A DNA stretch of 64,000 nucleotides from Rubricoccus sp038746605 (GCA_038746605.1 JBCDKM010000018.1:37791-101790); one strand, 5' to 3'; counted from the stretch's first letter, positions 17,015-27,193 are shown. Numbers and translations are program-made. The notes: generated from the letters alone by a model not told the origin.

Positions 17015-19423
17015 ATGCTGAAGAATTACATCCTCGTCGCCCTTCGGAATCTTCGCCAGAACCGAGGCTTCGCTCTTCTGAACGTATTTGGACTCGCGCT
17101 CGGCGCAGCCTGCCTGATTCTCATCGCACTCTACATCCAGGACGAGCGTGGGTACGACCGATTCAATGAACGACTGGACCGGGTCGCGCGCATCGATATC
17201 ACCACCATCACGAATGGCAACGAGGACCCGCAGGGGCGCACCCCAGGCATCCTCGCGACCTCGCTGGCAGAGTCCGTACCGAGCGTGGAGGCGGCCATCC
17301 GGCTTGGGAACGCAGATCCGGTCCTTCGGGCAGATGGAGAGCCGTTGGAAGCGGAAGAGCTGGTCCTGGCCGATCCCGGCGTGTTCGAGGTGTTCACGCT
17401 GCCCCTCCTCTCCGGCAGCCCTGAAACGGCGCTTGAGGCACCCGGCAGCATCGTCCTGAGCGAGACGCTTGCGCGGCGCCTCTTCGGGGCCACCCCTGCA
17501 CAGGGTCAAACCGTCGACTGGGCCGAGGGACCACTGACGGTGACCGGGGTCATGACCGACGTTCCCCGCCAGTCGCACCTGGAATTCGACGGCCTCATCT
17601 CCCTCTCGACCGTGGAGGATCCCGGCTGGTTCTACGGCAACTGGTTCACGACGGCGTTTGCCACCTACGTCACGCTCCGCGAGGGCACGGGTATCGATGC
17701 ATTCGAGGCTCAGCTCCCCGCCTTCATCGAGGCCGTCGCCGGGGACGCGATGCGCGAGGAGGGATCACAGATCCGGCTCACGGCTACGCCACTGGCTGAC
17801 CTCTACCTGACGGCCGACGACGGCATGGGGACCTTCGGCAGTGCCACCACGCTCGGCATTCTAGCGCTGGTCGCCCTCTTCGTCCTCCTGATCGCGGCGG
17901 TCAACTACACCAACCTCGCGACGGCACGCTCGCTGGACCGAGCCCGCGAGATCGGCGTCCGGAAGACCCTCGGAGCCGAACGAGGAGGGCTGATTCTCCA
18001 GTTCCTCGCCGAGTCCCTTCTGCTGAGCATCCTCGCGATGTGGGTCGCGGTCGTGTTGGCCCAGTTGGCGCTTCCCGTCTTCCGCGAGGTATCAGGCAAG
18101 CCGCTCTCCCTACCCGACCTCGGTGCAGGGTGGGTCGCTGTGGTCGCCATTGTGGGGATCACGGGACTTCTCGCGGGCGCCTACCCGGCGTTCGTGCTGA
18201 GCAGCTTCAAGCCCTCCGATGTTCTCAAGGGCACCTTCTCGACCGGGCGCCGAGGCCGGACACTCCGCCAAGGGCTCGTGGTGGTTCAGTTCGGGATCTC
18301 CGTCGCCCTGATCGCTGCGACGGTCATCGTCTTCACCCAGGTACGCCACATGCAGGCGCAGGACCTCGGCATCGACCTCGGAGGAGAGCGCTCTCAGCTC
18401 GTCGTTCTTCCGTTCCGAGGGGATACCACCGTCGTGTCCCAGTTGTCACAGGTGCAAGCCCGGTTGCTAGAGATCCCGGGCGTAGATGGAGCCACCTCCT
18501 CCCTCTCAGCTCCGACCTACGGCACCTACTCAGGCGGCGGCCGCGTGGAGCAGGCAGACGGAAGCCGAAGCGATGAGATCAGCGCGACGATGGTCCTCGC
18601 AGACCCTTCTTATGCCGACGTCTACGGCCTCACGCTGCTCGCAGGCCGCACTCCGATGGGGCTGGCAGACGGGGCGCCGGATGATGCCCCTCGCGAGTAC
18701 CTCCTGAGCGAATCCGCGATCCGCGAGGTCGGATACACCTCACCAGACGCCGCGCTAGACAAACGGGTCGCCTTCTGGGGGATCGAAGGGACCATCGTCG
18801 GTGTCGTCGGCGACCTTCACACGGAAGGGCTCCAGGCAGCTGTCGAGCCCCTGGCGATCCTTCCCGACGACGGCAGCATCATCCCGCCCAACGTGTTCAC
18901 GCTGCGCGTCCAGACCACCAATCTGACCGAGACGATAGCCCAGGTCGAGACCCTGTGGGCTGATGCCGTGCCCTCACGCCCGTTCTCCTACACGTTCCTG
19001 GATGAGGACTTCGCGGCACAGTACCAGGCCGAGCAACGCTTTGGCCGACTGTTTGGGCTCTTCTCCGGCCTCGCCATCCTGATCGCCTGCTTCGGCCTCT
19101 TCGGACTAGCGGCACACGCCGCAGCGACGCGGACCAAGGAGATCGGTGTCCGGCGCGTCCTCGGAGCCACCGTGCCCCAGATCGTCGCTCTCATGAGCCG
19201 GAGCGTTGTTTACCTCGTCGCGCTTGGCTTCGTCCTGGCCGCGCCGGTGGTCGTGGTGGGGATGTCGCGCTGGCTCGATGGATTCGCCTACCGGATCTCA
19301 GTCGGGTGGATTCCGCTCGCGCTAGCTGGAGCCGTAGTTCTCGTGCTCGCCGTCGCGACGGTGGCAGGCCACGCCGTCCGCGCTGCGCTGGCAGACCCCG
19401 TCCACGCCCTTCGCTCCGAGTAG
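17015..19423 (+). CDS. Duplicated-FtsX ABC permease 4
   Basis: An 802-aa protein that starts 34 bp after permease 3. The N-terminus, QNRGFALLNVFGLALGAAC, and the C-terminal GLFGLAAHAAATRTKEIGVRRVLGA make it the nearest relative of permease 3, so this pair looks like the most recent duplication. The first FtsX signature, VNYTNLATARSLDRAREIGVRKTLGA, lies at about 294. The tail is DPVHALRSE. It is predicted to sit in the inner membrane with two large periplasmic domains. Confidence 0.93.
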   Translation: MLKNYILVALRNLRQNRGFALLNVFGLALGAACLILIALYIQDERGYDRFNERLDRVARIDITTITNGNEDPQGRTPGILATSLAESVPSVEAAIRLGNADPVLRADGEPLEAEELVLADPGVFEVFTLPLLSGSPETALEAPGSIVLSETLARRLFGATPAQGQTVDWAEGPLTVTGVMTDVPRQSHLEFDGLISLSTVEDPGWFYGNWFTTAFATYVTLREGTGIDAFEAQLPAFIEAVAGDAMREEGSQIRLTATPLADLYLTADDGMGTFGSATTLGILALVALFVLLIAAVNYTNLATARSLDRAREIGVRKTLGAERGGLILQFLAESLLLSILAMWVAVVLAQLALPVFREVSGKPLSLPDLGAGWVAVVAIVGITGLLAGAYPAFVLSSFKPSDVLKGTFSTGRRGRTLRQGLVVVQFGISVALIAATVIVFTQVRHMQAQDLGIDLGGERSQLVVLPFRGDTTVVSQLSQVQARLLEIPGVDGATSSLSAPTYGTYSGGGRVEQADGSRSDEISATMVLADPSYADVYGLTLLAGRTPMGLADGAPDDAPREYLLSESAIREVGYTSPDAALDKRVAFWGIEGTIVGVVGDLHTEGLQAAVEPLAILPDDGSIIPPNVFTLRVQTTNLTETIAQVETLWADAVPSRPFSYTFLDEDFAAQYQAEQRFGRLFGLFSGLAILIACFGLFGLAAHAAATRTKEIGVRRVLGATVPQIVALMSRSVVYLVALGFVLAAPVVVVGMSRWLDGFAYRISVGWIPLALAGAVVLVLAVATVAGHAVRAALADPVHALRSE

Positions 19424-19425
19424 TC

Positions 19426-19454
19426 CCGCCTCGGCCACGAGCTCCCCGAGGCGG
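19426..19454. repeat. Interrupted copy of the GCCTCGG/CCGAGGC palindrome
   Basis: The arms CCGCCTCGG and CCGAGGCGG are separated by 11 bp, immediately after the stop of permease 4. Confidence 0.7.
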
Positions 19455-19469
19455 ACCGCCTCCCTGCCC

Positions 19470-21860
19470 ATGCTTGCCTCTGACCTCCGCCTCGCCCTCC
19501 GCCAGTTCATCCATCAGCCGGGCTACTCCGCGCTCTCCGTGGTCGGCCTCGCGACGGGGCTCGCGTGCTGCCTGCTGATCGCGCTGTTCGTGATCGACGA
19601 GTTGTCGTTCGACACGACGCACCCCGAGGTGGACCGCCTGTACCGCGTGGAGCAGGACTGGCAGTTGGGACCGAACGGTGATCTACAGCGCGCGGCAGCC
19701 ATCCAGGCGCCCGTCGCGGACCTGCTGCTTCCGGAGATCCCGGGAATCGAGACGGTCCTGCGCGTCTCGACTACTGACAGCCCCGTCGTGACCGCAGGCG
19801 ACCTCCGGTTCAAGGAAGACCGGTTTCTCTACGCCGAGCCTGCCTTCTTCGATCTCTTCGATGCAGAGATTGTCAGCGGGGACGCACTCGCGCTGTCCCG
19901 TCCGCAGACCCTGGTGCTGAGCGAGCCTACCGCCGCGATCATATTCGGCACGAGCGATCCCATCGGGCACGAGGTCGAGATCCGCACCGATCCGAGGGCT
20001 CCGGCGGAGACGTTCGAGGTGGTAGGCGTCATGGAGGAGATGCCGCGGTCGGTCCACCTCCGGGGCGATATCGTGGCGTCTTTCGCGTCCACCCTCAACG
20101 GCGAACCGGACCTGCAGTGGTTCCAGACAGCGAGTACCTACGTCCGCCTGCGGGAAGGCGTCGATCCAGCTGCCACGGCCTCCACCATCACGGCGGCAGC
20201 GGCTCGTCAGAGCGCCGAACAAGAACAGACAGCGTTCGAGGCCGAGACACATCTGTTTCCTGTGACGGACATCCACCTTCGGAGCACGGCCGTCAACGAG
20301 ATCGAACCCCAGGGCGATATCCGCTACGTCTGGCTGTTCTCGGCCATCGCGCTCATCGTGCTGCTCATCGCTGGAATCAACTACATGAACCTCGCGACGG
20401 CACGAGGGGCGAGGCGGTCTCTCGAGATCGGAGTTCGGAAAGCCATCGGGGCCAGCAAGGGACAGTTGGTGCGTCAGTTCCTCAGCGAGTCGTTTGTCGT
20501 CACCGCGCTCTCGCTGGTTCTGGCGCTCGGCATCGTGGCGCTGGCCCTCCCAGGGTTCGGGCAGTGGATGTCCCGGCCTCTCCATCTCCCATTGGATGAG
20601 CCCTGGTTCTGGGCGACGCTCATCGGCGTCTTGGGGGTGCTCAGCATTGGGGCCGGGGGCTATCCGGCGCTGGTTCTCTCCGCAGCCAGGCCCTCGTCCT
20701 CGCTCAGCGGACCGGCCCGCATGGCCTCCCGCACCTGGATCCGCAAGGTGCTGGTCGTCGGGCAGTTCGTCGCTACCGTCGCGCTGATCGCGTGCACCCT
20801 GGGCATCATGCAACAGTTGCACTTCGTGCAGAACACGCGCCTCGGGTTCACACCGGACCAGACCCTCGTCATCGAGGCGGGCTCTGCTCTGTCGTCTGGA
20901 GACGAGGCGTTCCGCCAGGCTGCGGAACAGATCCCGGGAGTCGAGCAGGTCAGCCTGGGATCCTCAGCTCCCGGCCTCCCGGCAGGCGTTCGGTTCTTCC
21001 CGGCATCTGAGGTGGAAGGCCAGGAGGACGCCGACAGAACGGTCACCTTCGAGTGGTTCAAGGCAGACGCGGACTTCGTCGATGTACTGAATCTCCAGGT
21101 GGAAGCAGGCCGCTCGTTCTCCTCTGAGCGACCGGCGGATATCGGGCGCAGCGTGGTCCTCAACGAGGCGGCGGTGCAGGACCTGAACTGGACGGATCCT
21201 ATCGGCAAGACCATGGGAGTGGGCGACAATCAGGTGGAAGTCATCGGCGTGGTGGAAGACTTCCATTTCGCCGACATGCGGACGGAGATCGGCCCGCTGC
21301 TGATCGAATACGATCCGGCGGCGAGGGACTACGCGATGATGAAGCTCCGCTCGGACGATCTGTCTGAGACCCTCGCCGAGATCGAGTCGCTGTGGGGTAC
21401 CGTCGCTCCAGACTACCTCTTCGACTCATTCTTCCTCGACGACCACTTCGCGGCGATGTACCGCGCCGAGCGCCTGGTGGGCCAGATGTTCGTCGTGTTC
21501 TCCCTCCTCGCGATCCTCGTGGCGTGCCTGGGCTTGTTCGGGCTCGCGATGCTAGCCACCGAGCACCGGACGAAGGAGATCGGCATTCGGAAGGTGCTCG
21601 GTGCGAGCGTGGCCTCGCTGGTGGGGCTGCTCTCGCGGGAGTCTGCTGCGCTCGTCAGTATCGCCTTCGTGATCGGCACGCCCCTGGCCTACCTCTTCCT
21701 GCGCGACTGGTTGTCTGTCTTCGTGTACCGCGCCGAGCTGACGGCCGGGCTGTTTTTACTCGCGGGCGCCCTCACGATCAGCATCGCCTTGGGAACGGTC
21801 AGTGTACAGGCGCTCCGTGCCGCCACTGCCGATCCCATCCGCACCCTCCGCTCCGAGTAG
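19470..21860 (+). CDS. Duplicated-FtsX ABC permease 5
   Basis: A 796-aa protein. The N-terminus LRLALRQFIHQPGYSALSVV is followed by one transmembrane helix. The first FtsX signature (INYMNLATARGARRSLEIGVRKAIGA) is at about 303 and the second (GLFGLAMLATEHRTKEIGIRKVLGA) at about 687. The tail is DPIRTLRSE. A GVVEDFHFADMRTEIGPL element in the second periplasmic domain corresponds to the one in the sister copies. Short palindrome repeats lie on both sides. Confidence 0.93.
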   Translation: MLASDLRLALRQFIHQPGYSALSVVGLATGLACCLLIALFVIDELSFDTTHPEVDRLYRVEQDWQLGPNGDLQRAAAIQAPVADLLLPEIPGIETVLRVSTTDSPVVTAGDLRFKEDRFLYAEPAFFDLFDAEIVSGDALALSRPQTLVLSEPTAAIIFGTSDPIGHEVEIRTDPRAPAETFEVVGVMEEMPRSVHLRGDIVASFASTLNGEPDLQWFQTASTYVRLREGVDPAATASTITAAAARQSAEQEQTAFEAETHLFPVTDIHLRSTAVNEIEPQGDIRYVWLFSAIALIVLLIAGINYMNLATARGARRSLEIGVRKAIGASKGQLVRQFLSESFVVTALSLVLALGIVALALPGFGQWMSRPLHLPLDEPWFWATLIGVLGVLSIGAGGYPALVLSAARPSSSLSGPARMASRTWIRKVLVVGQFVATVALIACTLGIMQQLHFVQNTRLGFTPDQTLVIEAGSALSSGDEAFRQAAEQIPGVEQVSLGSSAPGLPAGVRFFPASEVEGQEDADRTVTFEWFKADADFVDVLNLQVEAGRSFSSERPADIGRSVVLNEAAVQDLNWTDPIGKTMGVGDNQVEVIGVVEDFHFADMRTEIGPLLIEYDPAARDYAMMKLRSDDLSETLAEIESLWGTVAPDYLFDSFFLDDHFAAMYRAERLVGQMFVVFSLLAILVACLGLFGLAMLATEHRTKEIGIRKVLGASVASLVGLLSRESAALVSIAFVIGTPLAYLFLRDWLSVFVYRAELTAGLFLLAGALTISIALGTVSVQALRAATADPIRTLRSE

Positions 21861-21866
21861 CTCCTC

Positions 21867-21886
21867 CCACCTCGGCACCGAGGCGG
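21867..21886. repeat. 20-bp palindrome of the dispersed family
   Basis: CCACCTCGGCACCGAGGCGG, 6 bp after the stop of permease 5 and 15 bp before the start of permease 6. Confidence 0.8.
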
Positions 21887-21901
21887 ACCGCCTCACGTCC
21901 C

Positions 21902-24259
21902 ATGCTTCTCTCTGACCTCCGCCTCGCCCTCCGCCGCCTTCGCGCCGAACCCGGCTACGCTAGCCTCACCATCGCCGGACTCGCGATCGGACTCGCCGCA
22001 GCGCTGCTCGTGGGCCTCTACGTGCGCCACGAGATGAGCTACGACCGCCACCACGACGGCGCCGAGCGCCTCGTACGGGTCGACATGGTGAGTGAGGGCG
22101 AGGTCGGAGACACTGCGCCGTCTGTGCTGGCACCCGAGTTGAACGCGATGGCCGAGGTGGAGGCCGCCGCACGCCTTTACGACCAGTCCGGGCGCGGCGC
22201 CGTTGTGATCCAGGTTGGGACCGAGTTCTTCCAGGATGACGCGGTCTGGGCAGCCGATGCCTCCGTATTCGAGGTGTTCACGTTGCCGTTTGTGAGCGGA
22301 AGCCCCCGGGGTGCGCTGGACCGCCCTCTGACGGCCGTCCTTACAGAGTCCACCGCCCGCCGCCTCTTCGGCACGGCCGATCCCGTCGGCCAGTCGTTCA
22401 CCATCGAGTCCTCGCGGACGTACGAGGTCACGGGTGTGATTGAGGACTTGCCGTCCACTTCGCACCTCCGCGCGAACGTCTTCACTTCCCTCGTGACCCG
22501 CAGCGACTGGAGCGAGTTGGACGACACCGCGTGGCGCGCGGCCAACTTCGCGGTCTACGCGCGCCTGACGCCCTCGGCCTCCCGCGAGGCCCTCCAGGCC
22601 CGCCTCGATGCCATCCCGGGCCGCTATCTCGACGCTGAGCGAGAGGCGGGGACCGGGCTCGCCCTTCAGCCTGTCACGCGCATCCATCTGGACCGGGCGG
22701 GTGCATGGACGCGCGTGCTGCTGCTGCTCGGGGTGTGTGCGCTGCTCGTGCTGCTGGCCTGCGTCAACTACATCAACCTCGCCGTGGCACGAGCCGCTCG
22801 GCGCTACCGCGAGGTCGGCGTGCGGCAGGCGCTCGGCTCTGGGCGTGGTGCGCTCCGTCGTCAGTTCCTCGTCGAGTCCAGCGGGATGGTGGTGCTCGCG
22901 CTGGTGCTGGCCGTCGTGCTGGCGGCTCTAGCGGTCGGTCCGTTCTCTCAGGTAGCAGGAGTACCGCTCGATCTCCGTCCGTTGGCAGGACCGGCTGGGA
23001 TCCTCGGCCTGCTCGGCCTCGGGCTCCTCGTCGGCACCATCGCGGGAGGCTACCCCGCCCTGCTGCTTTCGCGGCTCTCCCCCGTGCAAGCCCTTCGCGG
23101 ACGCGACGCCACACAGCCGGGCCGGATTCGCCTTCGCCAAGGGCTCATCGTCTTCCAACTCGCGGCCTCGTTCGTGCTCGTGGTCGGCTCGCTCGTCATC
23201 GCGCGGCAGGTGGAGCACACCCGCACCACAGACCTCGGGATGGAGACGGAGCGGGTCTGGGTGGTCCCTGCCGATGGTTCGGCGCGGTCTGACATCCCGG
23301 CGCTCCTCGACGCCTTCGCGCAGGAGCCGAGCATCCTCGCGGTGGCGGCGACCAGCAGCCCACCGAGCCGCTTCGTGGGCGGCTACACCGCCTTCGGCGA
23401 CGGCATCAAGGAGGACGGCCTTCCGGCCAAAGGCGTCGGTGTGGATCGAGACATCGTGGCGGCACTCGGCATCGACCTCGTCGCGGGGACATCCTTCCCA
23501 GAGAGCCGCCAGTCCGTCACGCCGGACACGACAGGCTACCTCTATCTCGTCAACGAGACGTTCGTGCGCCAGGCGGGATGGACAGCCCAGGACGCCGTCG
23601 GGCGAACGCTCGACCTCCAGGGCCGCCGCCTCGGCGAGGTCGTGGGCGTGATGCGGGACTTCCACTTCGCCTCCCTCCACGAGCCCATCGAGCCGCTCGC
23701 GTTCTATGTCTTCCCGCCTGCGACGAGCCATCTCGTGCTCGCTCTTCGAGAGGACCCGACGGCCACCACGCGAGAAGCGCTCGCAGAGGTGTGGGCCTCC
23801 CGCGTGGCCGACCGTCCGTTCGACGTGCGCCCGCTCGACCTCTCCTTCCAGGCCCACCACGACGGCGAGTCGCGCGCGGGCGAGATCGCGTTCGTCGCGA
23901 CCGGGATGGCGCTGCTGATCGCGGCGCTCGGTCTCATCGGGCTCGCGGCGTTCTCAGCACAACAGCGGCGCAAGGAGATCGGCGTCCGCAAGGTGCTCGG
24001 AGCCTCCGTGACGGCTCTGACGGCGCTCCTGATGAGCGAAACGGTGCGGCTGGTAGCAGTCGGCCTGGCCGTGGGTCTCCCCCTCGCGTACCTCGCGAGC
24101 CGCCGCTGGTTGGAGGGCTTCGCCTATCCCGTCACGCTCGGGGCCGATGTGTTCCTGCTCGCGGGCGCGTTCGTGCTCTTCGTGGCGGCAGGCGCGGTGG
24201 CCGCTCAGGCTCTCCGTGCTGCCCTCGCCGACCCCATCCGGGCGCTCCAGGCTGAGTAG
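21902..24259 (+). CDS. Duplicated-FtsX ABC permease 6
   Basis: A 785-aa protein from the ATG after the palindrome; 170 further codons upstream in frame lie inside permease 5 and are rejected. FtsX signatures are at about 286 (VNYINLAVARAARRYREVGVRQALGS) and about 678 (GLAAFSAQQRRKEIGVRKVLGA). The tail reads DPIRALQAE, the most divergent of the six. It is the last permease; the next genes are convergent. Confidence 0.93.
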   Translation: MLLSDLRLALRRLRAEPGYASLTIAGLAIGLAAALLVGLYVRHEMSYDRHHDGAERLVRVDMVSEGEVGDTAPSVLAPELNAMAEVEAAARLYDQSGRGAVVIQVGTEFFQDDAVWAADASVFEVFTLPFVSGSPRGALDRPLTAVLTESTARRLFGTADPVGQSFTIESSRTYEVTGVIEDLPSTSHLRANVFTSLVTRSDWSELDDTAWRAANFAVYARLTPSASREALQARLDAIPGRYLDAEREAGTGLALQPVTRIHLDRAGAWTRVLLLLGVCALLVLLACVNYINLAVARAARRYREVGVRQALGSGRGALRRQFLVESSGMVVLALVLAVVLAALAVGPFSQVAGVPLDLRPLAGPAGILGLLGLGLLVGTIAGGYPALLLSRLSPVQALRGRDATQPGRIRLRQGLIVFQLAASFVLVVGSLVIARQVEHTRTTDLGMETERVWVVPADGSARSDIPALLDAFAQEPSILAVAATSSPPSRFVGGYTAFGDGIKEDGLPAKGVGVDRDIVAALGIDLVAGTSFPESRQSVTPDTTGYLYLVNETFVRQAGWTAQDAVGRTLDLQGRRLGEVVGVMRDFHFASLHEPIEPLAFYVFPPATSHLVLALREDPTATTREALAEVWASRVADRPFDVRPLDLSFQAHHDGESRAGEIAFVATGMALLIAALGLIGLAAFSAQQRRKEIGVRKVLGASVTALTALLMSETVRLVAVGLAVGLPLAYLASRRWLEGFAYPVTLGADVFLLAGAFVLFVAAGAVAAQALRAALADPIRALQAE

Positions 24260-24269
24260 CGGAGTCCGT

Positions 24270-24289
24270 CCGCCTCGGTACTGAGGCGG
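24270..24289. repeat. 20-bp palindrome of the dispersed family
   Basis: CCGCCTCGGTACTGAGGCGG, 10 bp after the stop of permease 6. One arm mismatch. The rest of the 273-bp convergent gap to 24532 shows no gene or clear terminator. Confidence 0.8.
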
Positions 24290-24532
24290 GCAGGGGCGCT
24301 CCACCTCACGAGCGCTTCAAGACACTGACACGTACCAGCGGACCGGGGCCGCGTGCCCCCCTGTGCACTCCGTACCGAGACCGATCGCCTGGTCAGAAGA
24401 CGCGATACGAGCAACCGGGAGCCAGAGGGGGCCTGACGACACAGACGGTGGAGCCAGGTGAGCACGAACGGGGCGAGGGTCGCGAGCGAGACAAGGCGGG
24501 AAGGCGAAACCTCTCCGGGAAAGGCGAACGGG

Positions 24533-25231
24533 CTACAAGAGAATGAGCCTCCGACGGACCGCCTCCACGCGCGTGCGCCCAACGGGCACCTCGTCGCCAG
24601 AGACCAGGACGGCGTGGTAGCGGCTGCCCTCGCTCGCACGGAGCCGCACGACCTCGTCCATGCGGATGAGGTACGAGCGATGGACGCGCTCGAAGGTGGC
24701 AGGTAACACGGCCAGCAGGCGGTCGAGCGACTTACTGTGGAGCCGGACGGAGCCATCCCGTAGGACGAGCTCCGAGTAGGCGCCTGCCGCGCGGACGTAG
24801 GCCACCTCCGCCACACGCACGAGGTCGATGCGCCCAGCAGAGCGGATGGCGAGCGAGGCGGCGGGGTGCTCGGCACGAGCCCCACGGAGGCGGTCGAGCG
24901 TGATGCGCAGGCGCTCCGCGCCGAAGGGCTTGCCCACGAAGTCCAGCACGCCGAGGTCGAAGGCCTCGATGGCACGCTCGGTGTGAGCGGACACCACGAC
25001 CGTGTGGAACGGGCTCGCAGTCGAGGTCGCCAACAAGTCGAAGCCGTCACGACCGTTCAGATTGAGGTCCAGGAAGAGGACGTCGATATCGCGATGAGTC
25101 AGGAGCGCCTCGGCCTCGTCCAGCGACGGGCACATCTCGATGGACGCGATCTCGCCACCTGCGGCTTCGCGGAGCAGCCGCTGCAGCCGCCGGGCGATCA
25201 CGACCTCGTCTTCGACGATCAGCACGCGCAT
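24533..25231 (-). CDS. LytTR-family response regulator
   Basis: A 232-aa protein. The receiver (1-120) has phospho-Asp about 55 (DVLFLDLNLNG), a conserved Ser/Thr and the K of GKPF. The LytTR DNA-binding domain (about 130-232) carries VAYVRAAGAYSELVLRDG, SLDRLLAVLP and FERVHRSYLIRMDEV. The start is the ATG at 25229-25231, where the receiver begins; it overlaps the stop of the upstream kinase gene by 13 bp, so translation is probably coupled. It may be a second regulator of the neighbouring export system. Confidence 0.94.
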   Translation of the reverse strand: MRVLIVEDEVVIARRLQRLLREAAGGEIASIEMCPSLDEAEALLTHRDIDVLFLDLNLNGRDGFDLLATSTASPFHTVVVSAHTERAIEAFDLGVLDFVGKPFGAERLRITLDRLRGARAEHPAASLAIRSAGRIDLVRVAEVAYVRAAGAYSELVLRDGSVRLHSKSLDRLLAVLPATFERVHRSYLIRMDEVVRLRASEGSRYHAVLVSGDEVPVGRTRVEAVRRRLILL

Positions 25232-26958
25232 CCGCTCAGGGGAAGGTCGATGTCCGTCACCCAGGCACCGCCAGACGCCTCGGAGCGAACGGACCAAGGG
25301 CCGTCCACGCTCTCCTCCAGACGAGCACGCACATAGCGGAGGCCCCCGCCTTCCTCTGGCGCCTCGCGAGCAGCCCCTGCCAGAGGCGCTCGCAGTGTGA
25401 GGCGGCGGCGCCCCTCGCACCGCGTCTCGCGAAGGGTCAGTTGGACGTGGCCGGGTGGGTAGGCGTTGTGTGTTACGGCGTTCTCGACCAGCGTGTGGAG
25501 GACGGCGGGCGGGATCGGAGCATCGGGGTCCACCCCAGTGGCGTCGAGATCGAATCGCACATCGCGGCGGTAGCCCATGACGTCGAGGTGGGCGCGGCAG
25601 AGCGCCAGTTCGCGGGACATCGGGATGAGCGGCTCGGCGGAGACATCGGAGAGCGCTCGAAGCTCGGCAGCCAACGCTTCCAGTGCCCGGACGCCCACGG
25701 TGGGATCAGTCTCGATCCACTCGGCCACGGATGTGAGCGAGTTCATCAGGAAGTGCGGCTGGAGGTGCTTCTTGAGCAACTCGGCCTCCAGCCGGACCGC
25801 CTCGGCACGAGCGGTCTCGAAGCGGCGCCGCGTGTCCCGTGTCTGCAACCCGAGGGACACCAAGAGCCCTGCTAGAAGGACACCAAAAGCGGGGAAAAAC
25901 GTCGTGTCCATGAACTCATCCCCAGTCGCCAGCAGGACGGCCGTACACACGCTAACTCCAAAGAGAGCCACTCCAGCCCCCGTCTTCCGGTGGACGACCG
26001 CTCCAAGCGTAAGCCCGAGCGACACCAACAGCGAGACGGTGAACAGCCGGTAGGTCTCGGTGTCGTGTGCCGCCGGGAGCACGAGGATAGCAGCAAGGAC
26101 CACTGCCAATCCTCCCAGCACCCAGGGGCCTCGCGGCTGGCGAAACTGGACCACGAACGTCGCCGCGAGCAGTAGCCCCACTGCTACCGTTAGCCCACTC
26201 ACGATTCGCAGGCGGACGAGGTGGACGTCATAGTCGTACCCGACGAGCCAACGCCAGCTTTCCGCCACGAGCAACGCCGCGACGGTCAGGCAGAGGAGAG
26301 ACGTCAGGAAATACTCGCGGCGGCGGCGGTCGGCGACGAACAGCGCGCCGTAGTAAAGCCCGACCAGAAGGAAGCCGCCGAGGAAGACGAAGGGCAGTAG
26401 GAACTCGTCCGCTGGAGCTACCAGCACGTTTTGGAGCCGGTTGACCTGGACGGTCAGCAGGTAGGGGCCATAGAGATCAGCGGGACGCCGGAACGTCGAC
26501 ATGCGGATGGCGAGGAGGTGGGTTCCCGGCGTCGCGAGCGAGTCAGGTACTGTCAGGACGAGATCGACGGGGCCTGGCGTCTCGCTTCCGGTGTCCGTCC
26601 CGACTTGCCCTGCCGCACCCAGCAGCACGCCGTCCCAGTAGACCTCGCGAGCGGCTACCGCAGATGCGATCAGGCCTGTGGGCCCGGATGGGGCGAGATC
26701 CACGCGGAGACGAATCCACGCGACCCCCGGCTCTTCGAACTCGCCGAATCCTGTCTCCAAAGCGCCCGACAGGCGGTTCCAGTCGCGGTCGTTCCACTCG
26801 GGATCCGCCCAGCGGGGATCGTCCCCGGATCGGATCCGGGCATCGTCGTAATCCACATCGGCAATGTGAGCGCGAGCCTCCAGCCCCCCGGCGAGAACGG
26901 AGAAGGGAAACAGGACCAGGAAGGCGGCGAGTCGCATGGGAGCACGAAGCAGGTCCAT
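25219..26958 (-). CDS. LytS/YehU-type membrane histidine kinase with 7TMR-DISM-like sensor
   Basis: A 579-aa protein (or 572 if the second ATG is used). A signal sequence leads into a beta-rich periplasmic sensor (about 30-175), about seven membrane helices (about 185-375) and a coiled linker. The His_kinase (PF06580) box is LKKHLQPHFLMNSLTSV. The ATPase part has LVENAVTHNAYP and EGGGLRYVRARLEE. This class pairs with LytTR regulators; the partner gene overlaps its 3' end. The periplasmic sensor would suit envelope-stress or ligand sensing. Confidence 0.92.
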   Translation of the reverse strand: MDLLRAPMRLAAFLVLFPFSVLAGGLEARAHIADVDYDDARIRSGDDPRWADPEWNDRDWNRLSGALETGFGEFEEPGVAWIRLRVDLAPSGPTGLIASAVAAREVYWDGVLLGAAGQVGTDTGSETPGPVDLVLTVPDSLATPGTHLLAIRMSTFRRPADLYGPYLLTVQVNRLQNVLVAPADEFLLPFVFLGGFLLVGLYYGALFVADRRRREYFLTSLLCLTVAALLVAESWRWLVGYDYDVHLVRLRIVSGLTVAVGLLLAATFVVQFRQPRGPWVLGGLAVVLAAILVLPAAHDTETYRLFTVSLLVSLGLTLGAVVHRKTGAGVALFGVSVCTAVLLATGDEFMDTTFFPAFGVLLAGLLVSLGLQTRDTRRRFETARAEAVRLEAELLKKHLQPHFLMNSLTSVAEWIETDPTVGVRALEALAAELRALSDVSAEPLIPMSRELALCRAHLDVMGYRRDVRFDLDATGVDPDAPIPPAVLHTLVENAVTHNAYPPGHVQLTLRETRCEGRRRLTLRAPLAGAAREAPEEGGGLRYVRARLEESVDGPWSVRSEASGGAWVTDIDLPLSGCAC

Positions 26959-27115
26959 CCTACGACTGGAAACGGGCCTGCCGTGAGACGTCCCCTCGAC
27001 ACGCGAGCCGTTGGCGTGACAGACCTCTGAGGGCTGCGGGGTGGAAACCGGGGTCTCTCGCCTGACTAACAGCCGACCCCGTAGAGGTCGTTCAAACCCT
27101 CCAGCACCGACTTGC

Positions 27116-27155
27116 CTGCGCGGTGGCGCGCGGCTGACTGTGCGCGGGCGCCCGG
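27116..27155 (+). promoter_or_regulatory. Degenerate pair of the same activator palindromes
   Basis: CTGCGCGGTGGCGCGC (27116-27131) matches 10 of the 12 arm positions of GTGCGC-N4-GCGCAC. GTGCGCGGGCGCCCGG (27140-27155) keeps the left arm intact. The pair ends 41 bp before a sigma-54-like element, close to the 44 bp seen at the two better sites. Confidence 0.45.
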
Positions 27156-27193
27156 TAGATACCGTTTCTGAGCCAGAAAACGCGGATACTGGG

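Noticed and set aside
21392..21901. 170-codon N-terminal extension of permease 6
   Set aside because: It overlaps the 3' end of permease 5 and crosses a palindrome; the sister permeases start at the position equivalent to 21902.
24290..24532. Possible small gene in the convergent gap between permease 6 and the LytTR regulator
   Set aside because: Frames on both strands are short, have no convincing start or composition, and no RNA-gene structure was recognisable.
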